From Aeropyrum camini SY1 = JCM 12091 (GTDB lineage Archaea > Thermoproteota > Thermoprotei_A > Sulfolobales > Acidilobaceae): a stretch of 64,000 bases of DNA. Position 1 is the first letter of the stretch, and each line of letters opens with the position of its first letter. Below the pieces are notes generated by a model, which saw only the letters and a program-made list of their open reading frames with translations, was not told where the DNA came from and did not search any database. Positions 51,469 through 60,901 of this stretch are shown in pieces. A program made the position numbers and the translations under genes. The stretch lies in NCBI RefSeq assembly GCF_000591035.1, contig NC_022521.1, positions 310,001-374,000 on the forward strand, written 5' to 3'.

Positions 51469-52131
51469 GTGGCTGAATGGATAGTGAGAGGCGGGCTGGA
51501 AGGCCCCGCGGGTAGAGGGCTGGGCGAGAGGATCGTCAAGAGCGGTACAACCACTGTAGGCCTCATAGCATCCGGGCACGTCATACTAGCCGCGGACAAG
51601 AGGGCTACTGCAGGGTTTTTGATCGCCAGCAGGCGGGTTAAGAAGATAGTCATGCTTTCTGACTATGTAGCCATGACTGTCTCCGGACTGGTGGCGGACG
51701 CCCAGATACTGTCTGACGTGCTGAGAGAGGAGATAAGGCTGTACGAGATGACTAACAAGACGAAGCCCAGCGTGAAGGCCGTAGCAAGCCTACTCTCAAA
51801 CATACTATTCAGCAGCAAATTCTTCCCCTACATAGTCCAGCTTATAGTCGGAGGCTACGACACCCAGCCCAGACTCTACACTCTCGACCTCTTCGGGAGC
51901 ATAACTGAGGATAAATACACGGCGACAGGCTCAGGCTCGCCCATAGCCTACGGCGTCCTCGAGGAGAGGTATAGGGAGGACCTCAGCGTGGAGGAGGCAG
52001 TAAAAGTAGCCACCACCGCCATACGCTCCGCCGTCCTCAGGGACGCCGCCTCAGGGGACGGAGCTGACGTGGTTGTGATAGGCCCGCAGGGCTACGAGGA
52101 AAGGTTTATACCCTACAACAGCCTAGTATAG
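51469..52131 (+). CDS. psmB: Proteasome beta subunit (second copy, catalytic type)
   Basis: 220 residues with a 26-residue propeptide ending RIVKSG, then the mature N-terminus TTTVGLIASGHVILAADKRATAG, in which Thr27 is the nucleophile with Asp and Lys in ADKR. DAASGDGADVVVIG is the conserved end. This copy has the canonical TTTVG and is probably the active peptidase; the other copy at 43395-44006 has TALGI. Confidence 0.94.
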   Translation: MAEWIVRGGLEGPAGRGLGERIVKSGTTTVGLIASGHVILAADKRATAGFLIASRRVKKIVMLSDYVAMTVSGLVADAQILSDVLREEIRLYEMTNKTKPSVKAVASLLSNILFSSKFFPYIVQLIVGGYDTQPRLYTLDLFGSITEDKYTATGSGSPIAYGVLEERYREDLSVEEAVKVATTAIRSAVLRDAASGDGADVVVIGPQGYEERFIPYNSLV

Positions 52132-52371
52132 CCGGCTCCCCATTCAAACATTTATAAACAAAATATTACCCCTGAAATACAATCCCGGGCATAAGGACAG
52201 CCGGTCTAACGGGTGCTCTCGAGGGGCATCAGGGACGTCTTCAGAGTGTTAACCGCCCGGGAATGTCCCCCCGGGTCCTTGTGGATTTCCGGGTTTTGCG
52301 GGAGAAGGTGATGCCGCCTGAGGTTTAGCATGAGCGTTTAAGCGTCTTCGGGAGCATGTGGTGGTTTAGCC
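52132..52371. other. Intergenic region before fttA
   Basis: 240 bp. AT-rich at the left end (about 52148-52175), with a run that could be a promoter; the rest is GC-rich and has no open frame of note. A structured RNA is possible but I see no diagnostic box. Confidence 0.3.
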
Positions 52372-54387
52372 TTGGCTAGCCAGTCTAAGGCTCAGGAGTC
52401 TCCCGGCAGGAGGAGGCTCGAGGAGAGGAAGCAGCTTATAATGGAGATTTATAACACGCTCCGCTCCGCCGATATAGCCGGCATCGAGTTCGAGGGGCCG
52501 GAGATAGCGGTTTACATCAGAAACCCCAAGTTCATAGTAGATAACGAGGGTGTTGTCAAGGATCTCGCAAGGAAGCTGAGGAAGCGTATAGTTGTCAGGA
52601 CACATCCAAAGTCCAGGAAGAGCGTAGAGTATACTATAAAGTTTATCCGGGAGAACGTCCCGCCGGACGTCGGCATAGTCGATATACAGTTCGACGACGT
52701 GCTGGGAGAGGTACGGGTTATCGCCGAGAAGCCTGGCAAGCTTATGGGCAGGGGTAAGGTGTTTAGGAACCTTGTGCTGGCCGAGACGGGCTGGAGGCTC
52801 GAGGTCTACAGGAAACCCCTACTCCAGAGCGGCCTCCTCGACAGCGTGCTCCGCCACCTCCAGAGACATGCCGAGGAGAGGAGGAGGGCTCTGAGGGATA
52901 TAGGGGAGAGGATATTCCGGGACACCCTCATAGGGACGAGGCACGTGAGGGTTGTGGGCCTGGGCAGCTTCGGAGAAGTCGGCCGTTCAGCCATACTAGT
53001 CGATACTGGGGAGAGCAAGGTCCTCCTCGACGCCGGCCTATCGCCCTCTGGCTACGGGCCGGACAGCTACCCGTACTACTGGTCCCCGGAGTTTAGGGTC
53101 GACGAGCTGGACGCAGTTGTAATTAGCCACGCCCACCTAGACCACGTAGGCACCCTACCCCTCCTATTCAAATACGGCTTCAGAGGGCCTGTCTACGCCA
53201 CCCCCCCAACCAGGGACATTATGATCATAGTTTTGAGAGACCTCATCAACCTTATGAGGAGGGCGCAGGGCGAGCCACCCTTTGAGCCTAGGGATGTTGA
53301 GAAGGCGCTGACCAGGCTTATACCCGTCAACTATAACACGGTGACCGACGTGGCCCCGGACATCAAGATGACGTTCGTAAACGCCGGCCACATACTTGGA
53401 AGTTCGATGGTCCACCTACACATAGGCCAGGGGCTCTACAACATACTTTACACCGCAGACTTCAAGTTCTACAGGATAAAGAACGATAGGAGCACTAGGC
53501 TTCTCCCGCCGGCAGAATACTCTTTCCAGCGCGTTGAGGCTCTAATAATGGAGGCCACCTACGGCTCCAAGGAGACGCAGCCCAGGGCCGAGGCTGAGGA
53601 GGAGCTTGTGAACCTGGTGAACAAGGTCTACAAGAGGGGTGGTAAGCTGCTGATACCAGTTATGGCTGTGGGTAGGGGGCAGGAGATACTGGTCGTGTTG
53701 AACGAGGCTCTAAGGTCCGGGAAGATACCCGAGGTGCCGATATACGTGGATGGCATGGTGTATGAAGTCACCGCAGTCTACACAAACTACCCGGAGCTGC
53801 TTGTGAAGCCTATTAGGGATAGGATACTGAAGCAGGGGGAGAACCCGTTTGAGGGGCCGACGACAGTTTACGTCACCGACCACCAGAAGAGGGATGAAGC
53901 TATGTACAGTGACAAGCCCGCTATAATACTGTCAACCAGCGGCATGATGAACGGGGGGCCCATAGTAGAGTACTTCAAATACATGGCCGGCGACCCTAGG
54001 AACGCTCTAGCCTTCGTCAGCTACCAGGCCCCAGGCACCCTAGGCAGGAGGCTGCAGAACGGTGAGAGGGAGATTGAGCTCGAGGTTGACGGTGAGATAA
54101 GGAGGATAAGGGTGAACATGGATATAGTCTCTATCGAGGGGTTCACAGGCCACTCAACCCGGGGGGAGCTGCTCTCGTTCCTCAGAAGACTCCAGCCGAA
54201 GCCTAGGAACATAGTGTTAAACCACGGCGAGCCGTCGGCCATAGCCGCTCTCGCCCACACCGTGAAGACGGGTTGGTCGAAGCTCGGCTTCGAGTCGCCT
54301 CCCATAATAGAGGCCCCGGAGAACCTGGAGGGCGTGAGGCTCTACCCGAGGAATCTTAAGATGAAGCTGGCTCTACAGCACTCCTAG
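52372..54387 (+). CDS. Transcription termination RNase FttA/aCPSF1 (KH + metallo-beta-lactamase + beta-CASP)
   Basis: 671 residues. N-terminal KH-like RNA-binding domains reach about residue 180. The metallo-beta-lactamase domain has ISHAHLDHVG at 251-260 (H-x-H-x-D-H) and AGHILGSSMVHL. The beta-CASP domain includes STSGMMNGGPIVEYF and VSIEGFTGHSTRGELL. Archaeal members cleave nascent RNA and terminate transcription. Start TTG at 52372, 240 bp after the proteasome gene. Confidence 0.93.
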   Translation: MASQSKAQESPGRRRLEERKQLIMEIYNTLRSADIAGIEFEGPEIAVYIRNPKFIVDNEGVVKDLARKLRKRIVVRTHPKSRKSVEYTIKFIRENVPPDVGIVDIQFDDVLGEVRVIAEKPGKLMGRGKVFRNLVLAETGWRLEVYRKPLLQSGLLDSVLRHLQRHAEERRRALRDIGERIFRDTLIGTRHVRVVGLGSFGEVGRSAILVDTGESKVLLDAGLSPSGYGPDSYPYYWSPEFRVDELDAVVISHAHLDHVGTLPLLFKYGFRGPVYATPPTRDIMIIVLRDLINLMRRAQGEPPFEPRDVEKALTRLIPVNYNTVTDVAPDIKMTFVNAGHILGSSMVHLHIGQGLYNILYTADFKFYRIKNDRSTRLLPPAEYSFQRVEALIMEATYGSKETQPRAEAEEELVNLVNKVYKRGGKLLIPVMAVGRGQEILVVLNEALRSGKIPEVPIYVDGMVYEVTAVYTNYPELLVKPIRDRILKQGENPFEGPTTVYVTDHQKRDEAMYSDKPAIILSTSGMMNGGPIVEYFKYMAGDPRNALAFVSYQAPGTLGRRLQNGEREIELEVDGEIRRIRVNMDIVSIEGFTGHSTRGELLSFLRRLQPKPRNIVLNHGEPSAIAALAHTVKTGWSKLGFESPPIIEAPENLEGVRLYPRNLKMKLALQHS

Positions 54388-54412
54388 GGTTCGGCAAGCG
54401 ATTTCCCCTCTT

Positions 54413-54958
54413 TTATGAAAGCCTCTTACCTATCTCCTGAGACAGCTCCCATATAACATCGCCCAGCCTATGCACCCTCCTCACAGCCCTACCCCTGGCT
54501 TTCTCCCTCGACATCTTCTCCAAAGCGCCGCTGTCAACCTCAGCCACGCCAACCATAACCGGCGTCCTCGACTCGTGGTAGAGCGCTGCAACGACGTCGC
54601 CCCTACTGAAGCTGCCCTCCACGTCGACAACACCGGGGATCATGAGGTGTGCTCCCTTGGCCAGGGCTATCGCCGCCCCCTTGTCAACGAGGACAACCCC
54701 CTTCAGCCACTCTACCCCGAACGCCTTGAGGCAATGGAGCGTGGGGTAGATCCTGCCATCGCCCCACTCGAAGAAACATGGGACACTGTCTACAACAACT
54801 ATCTCGTACTCCCCCGAGTCCGTCCTGGCCTTGACAAGCCGCCAGTCAGCCTTCTCGCCGAAGGGTATGCTGGCGTAGTAGGGTTTCAGCCTCTCAAGAA
54901 GGCCGCGCCTCTCCCTCTTAGACAAAACCCTGGCTTCAAACCTCCCCAAGACTACCAA
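54413..54958 (-). CDS. PUA-domain protein, MCT-1-like
   Basis: 181 residues. The N-terminal half (RRGLLERLKPYYASIPFGEKADWRLVKART) and the C-terminal PUA domain (GVVLVDKGAAIALAKGAHLMIPGVVDVEGSFSRGDVVAAL) match archaeal relatives of MCTS1, which bind small-subunit RNA. Converges on fttA with 25 bp between stops. Confidence 0.8.
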   Translation of the reverse strand: MVVLGRFEARVLSKRERRGLLERLKPYYASIPFGEKADWRLVKARTDSGEYEIVVVDSVPCFFEWGDGRIYPTLHCLKAFGVEWLKGVVLVDKGAAIALAKGAHLMIPGVVDVEGSFSRGDVVAALYHESRTPVMVGVAEVDSGALEKMSREKARGRAVRRVHRLGDVIWELSQEIGKRLS

Positions 54959-54988
54959 CCTCCCAGCAGCATTGGCCTGCGTTGGATA

Positions 54989-55201
54989 GTGGGGTTTAGA
55001 CGTGATAAAGCAGCTGGAGGGAGAACCATTTGTCCCTGCCGCACCATTTTGTTCCGCCGGGGACTTCCCGCCTCGCCCACACCGATATACAGGCTCCCTG
55101 TGGAGATCGTGGGGGCTGTGGAGGCCAGCGGCACTGTCCCCAACGCCACCGAAGAACGCTGCAGCCCGCTACATTTGAAAGACTCTCCAATAGCCTTATA
55201 G
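54989..55201 (+). CDS. Possible small protein, 70 aa
   Basis: GTG at 54989 opens a plus-strand frame with RRDKAAGGRTICPCRTILF and IYRLPVEIVGAVEASGTVP. Codon choice is like that of real genes here, but no family is recognised and the minus strand is also open across the same stretch. It ends 50 bp before lsm. Uncertain. Confidence 0.25.
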   Translation: MGFRRDKAAGGRTICPCRTILFRRGLPASPTPIYRLPVEIVGAVEASGTVPNATEERCSPLHLKDSPIAL

Positions 55202-55251
55202 GCGTGGATACCTAGCCCTTTTACATAGGCCTAATCACAAGGTGTAGAGGC

Positions 55252-55485
55252 GTGAACGGTCCGATAACCCTGCCCACGCTGAGGATGATGCTGGACTACC
55301 TGGACACACCCGTGCTAGTCAAGCTGAAGAGCGGGCTCAGGATAAAGGGTGTGCTGAAGACTTACGATCAACACCTGAACATTATACTGGGGGATGCAGA
55401 GGAGATAGGGGAGACCTCTATCAGGAGGCTGGGGCTGACCCTGGTTAGGGGGGACAGCGTAGTAGTGATAACCCCTGCCGCGTGA
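55252..55485 (+). CDS. lsm: Sm-like archaeal protein (Lsm)
   Basis: 77 residues with Sm1 (LRMMLDYLDTPVLVKLKSGLRIKGVLKTYDQHLNIIL) and Sm2 (RLGLTLVRGDSVVVI) motifs. It forms heptameric rings that bind U-rich RNA. Start GTG at 55252. The neighbouring rpl37e, 29 bp downstream, is the usual archaeal partner and probably in one operon. Confidence 0.95.
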   Translation: MNGPITLPTLRMMLDYLDTPVLVKLKSGLRIKGVLKTYDQHLNIILGDAEEIGETSIRRLGLTLVRGDSVVVITPAA

Positions 55486-55514
55486 CGCCCTAGCTGTGGG
55501 GGTGTAGTGCTGGC

Positions 55515-55703
55515 ATGGGTAAGGGAACACCGAGTATGGGTAAGCACGGGAGGAGCAAGACACATATAGTATGTAGGAGGTGCGGCAGGAGGTCCTACAA
55601 CGTGGCCAAGGGCTACTGCGCAGCCTGCGGCTTCGGAAGGAGCAGGAGGATGAGGCGGTATAGCTGGCAGAATAAGAAGTGGAACAGGGTGCGCGTGGTA
55701 TAA
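55515..55703 (+). CDS. rpl37e: Ribosomal protein L37e
   Basis: 62 residues with two Cys pairs, [22 protein letters not shown], which bind zinc. Highly basic, as expected for an rRNA-bound protein of the large subunit. It follows lsm; the gene for PepQ starts 105 bp downstream. Confidence 0.96.
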   Translation: MGKGTPSMGKHGRSKTHIVCRRCGRRSYNVAKGYCAACGFGRSRRMRRYSWQNKKWNRVRVV

Positions 55704-55808
55704 GAACTCTAGGTATCCCCGCGCCCCCAGTCCCTGCAGAGTCTTCCCCTCCCTGAGCACCCGTTTATCCCTCCCACCAGTAGATAATTCTAGCCTGGTG
55801 GGCAAGGT

Positions 55809-56930
55809 TTGGAGGTAAGGTTCGACCTTAGCAGGCGTAGGTTGGCGGCCGCCGCTGAGAAGGCTGGTTTCGACTCCTTGGTGCTCGCCGGAGAGCCCAA
55901 CCTGGTTTACGCTCTTGGCTATGGAAACCCGGCTGGCGTTCTCGTCCTCAGCGGCAAGTGCGGGTCCACCCTGGTTGTCCCCCTCCTAGACTATGAGAGG
56001 GCTCTTAGGAGCGTTGATCCCGACGTCGAGGTTAAGGCCTTCTACAGGGGAGGCGAGTCGGGCATAGAGCCGGATATACCAAAATCCGATGTCATAAGCT
56101 CCGAGAACATAGCTGAGGCGGCCAGGAGGGTTCTAGAGGGGTGTAGCAAGCCAGCGGTAGACTTCAAGTGGCTCAGGTGGGAGACGGCCACAGCACTTTC
56201 CCAGGTTCTCGGCAGCCCGGGCGACGCGTCTCAGCTAATATCACAGGTGAGGTCTGTGAAGGAGGAGTGGGAGATAAGTCTTATAGCTGAGGCGGCCAGG
56301 ATAGCGGAGGCTGGCCTCAGAAGAGGCCTGGACGCGCTGGAGGAGGGTGTTTCCGAGAGAGAGGTTGCCGGGGCCGTTGTAGACGAGATTATGAGGAGTG
56401 GGGGCTGGGGCCCCTCATTCCCTGTTATAGTAGCCTTCGGGGCCAACACGGCCCTCCCCCACCACCATACAGGCGATACCAGACTCCCCCACGCCTCTCC
56501 AGTCCTCTTCGACCTGGGGGCGATCTATAAGGGGTACATGAGCGATATGACGAGAAGCCTCTGGCGCGGTCCTGGCGGAGGGGAGTTCAGGAGGCTGGAG
56601 GAGGCTGTGGCTGAGGCTCAGGGCGAGGCTATAGACTCCGTAGCACCGGGGGCTGAGGCGTGGGAGGTCGATAAGGCGGCGAGGCTGAGGCTGTCGAAGG
56701 AGGGGTACTCTAAATACTTTATACACGGCACCGGCCACGGGGTGGGAGTTGAGATACACGAGGCACCATACCTGAGACCCGGCAGCAGCGAGGAGCTGAA
56801 GCCGGGCATGGTTGTTACTGTAGAGCCGGGAGTGTACCTTCCCGGCATGTATGGAGTCAGGATAGAGGATATGGTGCTTGTGACAAGGCGGGGGCGCAAG
56901 GTCCTCACCAGCTTCGCACGTATACTCTAA
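55809..56930 (+). CDS. pepQ: Xaa-Pro dipeptidase, M24 family
   Basis: 373 residues. The N-terminal creatinase-like domain runs to about 130. The C-terminal pita-bread domain has metal ligands in VLFDLGAIYKGYMSDMTRS (two Asp), HGTGHGVGVEIHEAPYL (His) and VEPGVYLPGMYGVRIEDM (Glu and Glu). It hydrolyses dipeptides ending in proline. Start TTG at 55809. Confidence 0.92.
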   Translation: MEVRFDLSRRRLAAAAEKAGFDSLVLAGEPNLVYALGYGNPAGVLVLSGKCGSTLVVPLLDYERALRSVDPDVEVKAFYRGGESGIEPDIPKSDVISSENIAEAARRVLEGCSKPAVDFKWLRWETATALSQVLGSPGDASQLISQVRSVKEEWEISLIAEAARIAEAGLRRGLDALEEGVSEREVAGAVVDEIMRSGGWGPSFPVIVAFGANTALPHHHTGDTRLPHASPVLFDLGAIYKGYMSDMTRSLWRGPGGGEFRRLEEAVAEAQGEAIDSVAPGAEAWEVDKAARLRLSKEGYSKYFIHGTGHGVGVEIHEAPYLRPGSSEELKPGMVVTVEPGVYLPGMYGVRIEDMVLVTRRGRKVLTSFARIL

Positions 56931-57088
56931 ACACGCCCATATTCTCCGCCGGGAACCAGCCCCAGCAGCCCCCTTCGTGTTTACCGCTGGTGGTATGGGT
57001 CGGGGGCTAGAGGTGCCTGGTAGCCCGAGCGCGTGTCCCCTCCGGGGAAAATATGGATTGGGGGCTGCGGCTGGAGCCCGGCTCCGGA

Positions 57089-58222
57089 CTACTCTGCGAG
57101 CTTCTTCAGTATCTCCGGTGGGTCTATGAATATGTCCAGCGGGAGGAACGCCGATACTGTGAAGTTGGGCACGTCCACAAGCTGGCTGAGCCTGAGGTCG
57201 GCCGCCACGCTGGCCAGCAGGTACGCCTGCTCCCGCGTGTATCCAGCTCTCTCCAGTAGGTTGATGAGGTTTAGTAGGGCGTGCTTTGCAGAGAGCGTCG
57301 CATTCTCGGACTCGTTTAGACTATCTATAACACCCACTCCCGTTACAGCTATGTGTTTAGAGTGGTTGAACCGCCTGACAGAGGATTCTGAGGGCTTGAA
57401 TATGGGGAATCTTATGCCGTACTTCTTAGCCCCCTCGCTTATAATGCTGAACCTTAGAGTCGCTGTAGCCCCCATCTCAACCGCTGTACCGCACACCTCG
57501 CCGTCGCCCTGGGCGAAGTGGGCGTCACCCGCCGAGAATAGGGCACCCTCCACGAACACGGGGAAATAGATTTTGGAGCCTGGGGAGAAGTGCCTCACGT
57601 CAAGGTTTCCACCGTTCTCCCTGGGGGGTATGGTTCTGAGGCCCTCGGACGCTACAGGCTCCCTGGGAGGGACTGCCCCGTCAGGCGTGGGGGGTAGCAC
57701 GAAGCCCCCGCGCTTGAGCAGGTTGTCCTCCCTCTCCTTAATCTCCTTCAGAAGCTCCCTCGAGGGCGCCACGCCCATGACGCCTAGGAAGGGGTCGCCG
57801 GGTATCCTCACGTTGGGGAGGTCCTCGGACACCGCGTAGCCGCCCTCTATCTTCCACCTTATCTTGTACGGCTTCTCGAACAGGTCTCTCAGGAAGCCGA
57901 AGCCGGGTATGGCTACCGTGAACCCGAAGGGCTCGGCCTTTATGTCGAGGACCTCCACGACCAGGAGGTCGCCGGGCTTGGCGCCCCTAACGTAGACCGG
58001 GCCGGTTAGGGGGTGGACGACGTTGAGGTCTGCACCAGCAACGTCGTCCACCCCCGGGTTGGGCGTTATCTGCCCGTCGAGGGCGTCTCTGGTCTCGATA
58101 ACCACTATATCCCCGGGGTCCACCTCAGCCGCAGGCTCTATGTCTGGGTGCCATCTGTTGTGGCATCTATCAGCCTCGTCCACACACTTCTTGCCCCTGT
58201 TTATAGTTATTCTGGTGACCAC
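57089..58222 (-). CDS. Acetamidase/formamidase family protein
   Basis: 377 residues of the FmdA/AmdA family, which release ammonia from short amides. Family blocks visible are NPGVDDVAGADLNVVHPLTGPVYVRGAKPGD, IPGDPFLGVMGVAPS, GGNLDVRHFSPGSKIYFPVFVEGALFSAGDAHFAQGDGEV and TAVEM. Substrate not determined. It is leftward, with a GC-rich hairpin-like stretch (CCCTCCGGGG, about 57036-57045) just beyond its stop. Confidence 0.88.
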   Translation of the reverse strand: MVTRITINRGKKCVDEADRCHNRWHPDIEPAAEVDPGDIVVIETRDALDGQITPNPGVDDVAGADLNVVHPLTGPVYVRGAKPGDLLVVEVLDIKAEPFGFTVAIPGFGFLRDLFEKPYKIRWKIEGGYAVSEDLPNVRIPGDPFLGVMGVAPSRELLKEIKEREDNLLKRGGFVLPPTPDGAVPPREPVASEGLRTIPPRENGGNLDVRHFSPGSKIYFPVFVEGALFSAGDAHFAQGDGEVCGTAVEMGATATLRFSIISEGAKKYGIRFPIFKPSESSVRRFNHSKHIAVTGVGVIDSLNESENATLSAKHALLNLINLLERAGYTREQAYLLASVAADLRLSQLVDVPNFTVSAFLPLDIFIDPPEILKKLAE

Positions 58223-58276
58223 GGTTGTCCCGCCGGTTAAAGTGTAGGAGTTGTGCTACAGTTATTCTGTGCGGCT

Positions 58277-59185
58277 TCAGCCGTATATGCCCGGCTCGAG
58301 CTGGGCTGCTATATAGTATAGCTTATTTATTATGCTTCCCGACGTGTAGGGCGCCTTCACGAAGACCACCTCAGCCCCCAGCATCCTGGACTCCCTCAGC
58401 AGCCATTCACCCGCCTTCGAGAGAGGCGCCCCGTCATCCCCGACTGTAACGAAGGCCACAGCACCGTCTCTCAACAGGCTTTCAGCCTTCTCGATCTCCT
58501 GCACTCTGGGGGCCCACTCCTCCCCGGAGCCTAGTATAAGCTCGACATCGGCTCCCAGCCAGTGGGCTGGATACTGGGCAGCGGGGTGGTCCACCACAGC
58601 CTCCCGACCGTCAAGCAGGCCGCGCAGCCTCTCCACACCCTCTAGTCTACCTAGGGCTGCCCCAAGTCTCTCGGTGTAGCTGCACTCAGGCCTCTTCTCC
58701 TGCATAACCTCCGCCAGCCTGTGGAGGAATATCCTGTAGTTGTCTGGATGGTAGATGGGGTAGTGGAGGTTAGGCCGTCCCTCGGGCGTCTCTAGTATAG
58801 TTATACCGGGTATGCTTGTAACCTCTAACACATTGCCAGAGGCGATCTGGGCCGCCTTCAAATCCGCCGGGGTGTGCCCCCCGGTTACCACTATGTCGGC
58901 CTCAGCTACAATCCTAGCGGCCCTGGGGTCTAGCTGCGCCTCATGGGGGTCTACACCCGGGCTATAGACCTCCACAACTGTGTCGCCTGTGCAGGCTAAA
59001 AGCTCCACGTCGCTCTTAAGGCCTGGAAACGTGACGACGACTAGAAGACCGGCACCGCCAGCATCGCCCCCTCCCCCTCCCAGCATGTATAGCACAGCGC
59101 CAGCTGCGGCGGCCAGCAATGCAGCCGCAGCTATGTACAAAGCAATCCTAACGCTAACACCGCTCTCCACACCGTCCACCAGCAA
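58277..59185 (-). CDS. Zinc/metal ABC transporter substrate-binding protein (ZnuA-like)
   Basis: 302 residues. A membrane anchor or signal (IALYIAAAALLAAAAGAVLYML) is followed by a glycine-rich linker, then the cluster A-I solute-binding fold with PGVDPHEAQLDPRAARIVAEADIVV and DHPAAQYPAHWLGA, the His/Asp ligands that hold a metal ion. It probably anchors to the membrane and delivers zinc or manganese to the permease on the other side of the divergent promoter. An internal GTG (VESGVSVRIALY) is an alternative start. Confidence 0.85.
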   Translation of the reverse strand: MLVDGVESGVSVRIALYIAAAALLAAAAGAVLYMLGGGGGDAGGAGLLVVVTFPGLKSDVELLACTGDTVVEVYSPGVDPHEAQLDPRAARIVAEADIVVTGGHTPADLKAAQIASGNVLEVTSIPGITILETPEGRPNLHYPIYHPDNYRIFLHRLAEVMQEKRPECSYTERLGAALGRLEGVERLRGLLDGREAVVDHPAAQYPAHWLGADVELILGSGEEWAPRVQEIEKAESLLRDGAVAFVTVGDDGAPLSKAGEWLLRESRMLGAEVVFVKAPYTSGSIINKLYYIAAQLEPGIYG

Positions 59186-59243
59186 GACCCCGGGGGTCTG
59201 GGTAGTGGTACAGAGGCCCGGCCCCCCGGCTGCACCTAGATTG

Positions 59244-59284
59244 TGTGCACAGTACTTAAGGGTTCTACGCGGTTAATGTGCACA
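59244..59284. promoter_or_regulatory. Paired TGTGCACA operators in the divergent metal-transport promoter
   Basis: The palindrome TGTGCACA occurs at 59244-59251 and 59277-59284, 33 bp apart start to start, or three helical turns. Between them, CTTAAG at about 59253-59258 is TATA-like on both strands. The NikR-like regulator encoded at the end of the operon is the natural candidate to bind here. Site assignment is inferred from symmetry and position. Confidence 0.55.
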
Positions 59285-59297
59285 GAGGGTTTCCCCT

Positions 59298-60041
59298 TTG
59301 AGGGTTAGGGTTGAGGACCTCACTGTAGCCTACAACGGAGAGGCTGTGCTCTCAGGCGTCAACCTCGAGTTCCAGGGGCCAGGGCTGGTCCAGATAATAG
59401 GGCCTAACGGGGCGGGGAAGACGACCCTGCTCAAAACTATACTAGGCTTGGTCAAGCCTTTGAGGGGTAAGGTTCTCCTGGACGGCGTTGAAGCCACGGG
59501 GAGGCCCGAGGTAGCGGGGCGGTACGCGGGGTACGTGCCCCAGAACCCCTCAGCCCCAAGGCTATCCCCGATTACCGTGAGGGAGTTCGTGGAAACCAGC
59601 CTCAGGCTCCGAGGCGTCGCAAGGGCTAAGGAGAGGGCTCTCGAAGTCCTCGGCTCCCTGGGCCTGGAGGGAGAGGTCCTCGAGGCCAGGCTATGGGAGC
59701 TTAGCATGGGCATGCTTCAGAGGGCTTTCATAGCCAGGGCGATAGCGTCAAACCCCCGAATACTCGTCATGGATGAGCCCCTAGCCAGCATCGACCCCGC
59801 GGGTAGGAGGGAGATAGCAGGCCTCATAGCCGGCCTCGCTAGGGAGAGGCTCGTGCTGATGACTAGCCACGAGCCCGGTTTGCTTCTGGGGTATACAAAG
59901 GCTATAGTGATAGTTAACAGGGGGGTAGTGGCCTCGGGGCCGCCTAGCGAGGTGTATAGGGAGGAGGTGCTGAGGAGGGTCTACGGCAGCAGCGTTTCCC
60001 GAGGCCTCGTCCTAACGGGGGAGGGAGGTGCCCACGGGTGA
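59298..60041 (+). CDS. Zinc/metal ABC transporter ATPase (ZnuC-like)
   Basis: 247 residues: Walker A GPNGAGKTTLLK, signature LSMGMLQRA, Walker B ILVMDEPLASIDP and switch MTSHEP. It powers uptake with the ABC-3 permease next to it (4-bp overlap) and the solute-binding protein divergent on the left. Start TTG at 59298, close to the predicted transcription start near 59283. Confidence 0.92.
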   Translation: MRVRVEDLTVAYNGEAVLSGVNLEFQGPGLVQIIGPNGAGKTTLLKTILGLVKPLRGKVLLDGVEATGRPEVAGRYAGYVPQNPSAPRLSPITVREFVETSLRLRGVARAKERALEVLGSLGLEGEVLEARLWELSMGMLQRAFIARAIASNPRILVMDEPLASIDPAGRREIAGLIAGLARERLVLMTSHEPGLLLGYTKAIVIVNRGVVASGPPSEVYREEVLRRVYGSSVSRGLVLTGEGGAHG

Positions 60042-60901
60042 GGCTCAAGCCCGAGCACGTGGCTGCAGCCATAGCCCTCTCCACAGTTGCAGCGGGCTTA
60101 GCCCTATACCCGGCCGAGTGGGTGCTCGCGGTCGCCGGGGCGGGCCTAGCCTACGGATCATTGAGCCCCACCCTCTACTCCCGCCGCCTACTATTCCTGG
60201 CTGGAGCCGCCCCCCACTCGGCCCTCGCGGCGGCTAGCCTCGGGGCGGTCGCAGCCGCTCTGGCAGGAGTCCAGGGGGTCTGGCTCAGCATCGTCCTCGG
60301 CCTCATCCTAATCTACGTGGCGGGCTACTCGATCTACAGGGGCGTCGACCCTGACACCGCAGCCGCCCTCCTCGCAGGGTTCACAGCCAGCCTAGGCGTC
60401 GCAGGCCTCTACCTCGCCGGGAGGTCTGGGGCCAGCATATCCGCCCTAGTCATAGGCGACCCCCTACTCGCGTCTATACCCGAAGCCCTGGGCGTCCTAG
60501 CCCTCGGCATAGCCTTCCTAGCGGTGCTCCTCCTCGTAGGGGATAGGATAGCATACATAGGCGTGGACAGGGAGGACGCCATGCTCTCTGGAACCAGGGT
60601 TTGGGTGTACGACCTTATACTCTACACTATGATAGCCCTCTCGACAGTAGGCCTCATAACCGTCGTGGGCTTCATACTAGAGCACGTGCTCCTCCTCATA
60701 CCTGGCGCCCTAATACTACCACTAGTCAGAGGCTCCCGCACGGCGACCCTGGCAGGAGGCCTCGTAGGCTCCACAGTTGGCATCGGAGGCCTGATACTCG
60801 GGGGGCTCGCGGGCCTGCCGCCCGCAGCGGCCTCGGGACTCCTACTCATGACAGCCTACCTGGCGACACTAGTCTACAGCGGGGTGTGGAGGCGTGGCTA
60901 G
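60038..60901 (+). CDS. ABC-3 family metal permease (ZnuB-like)
   Basis: 287 residues and about eight membrane helices; YSLSPT-like region AYGSLSPTLYSRRLLFLAGAAPH and LAVLLLVGDRIAYIGVDREDAM fit the ABC-3 (FecCD-like zinc/manganese) permeases. It is coupled to the ATPase upstream and the regulator downstream, with short overlaps at both ends. Confidence 0.9.
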   Translation: MRLKPEHVAAAIALSTVAAGLALYPAEWVLAVAGAGLAYGSLSPTLYSRRLLFLAGAAPHSALAAASLGAVAAALAGVQGVWLSIVLGLILIYVAGYSIYRGVDPDTAAALLAGFTASLGVAGLYLAGRSGASISALVIGDPLLASIPEALGVLALGIAFLAVLLLVGDRIAYIGVDREDAMLSGTRVWVYDLILYTMIALSTVGLITVVGFILEHVLLLIPGALILPLVRGSRTATLAGGLVGSTVGIGGLILGGLAGLPPAAASGLLLMTAYLATLVYSGVWRRG

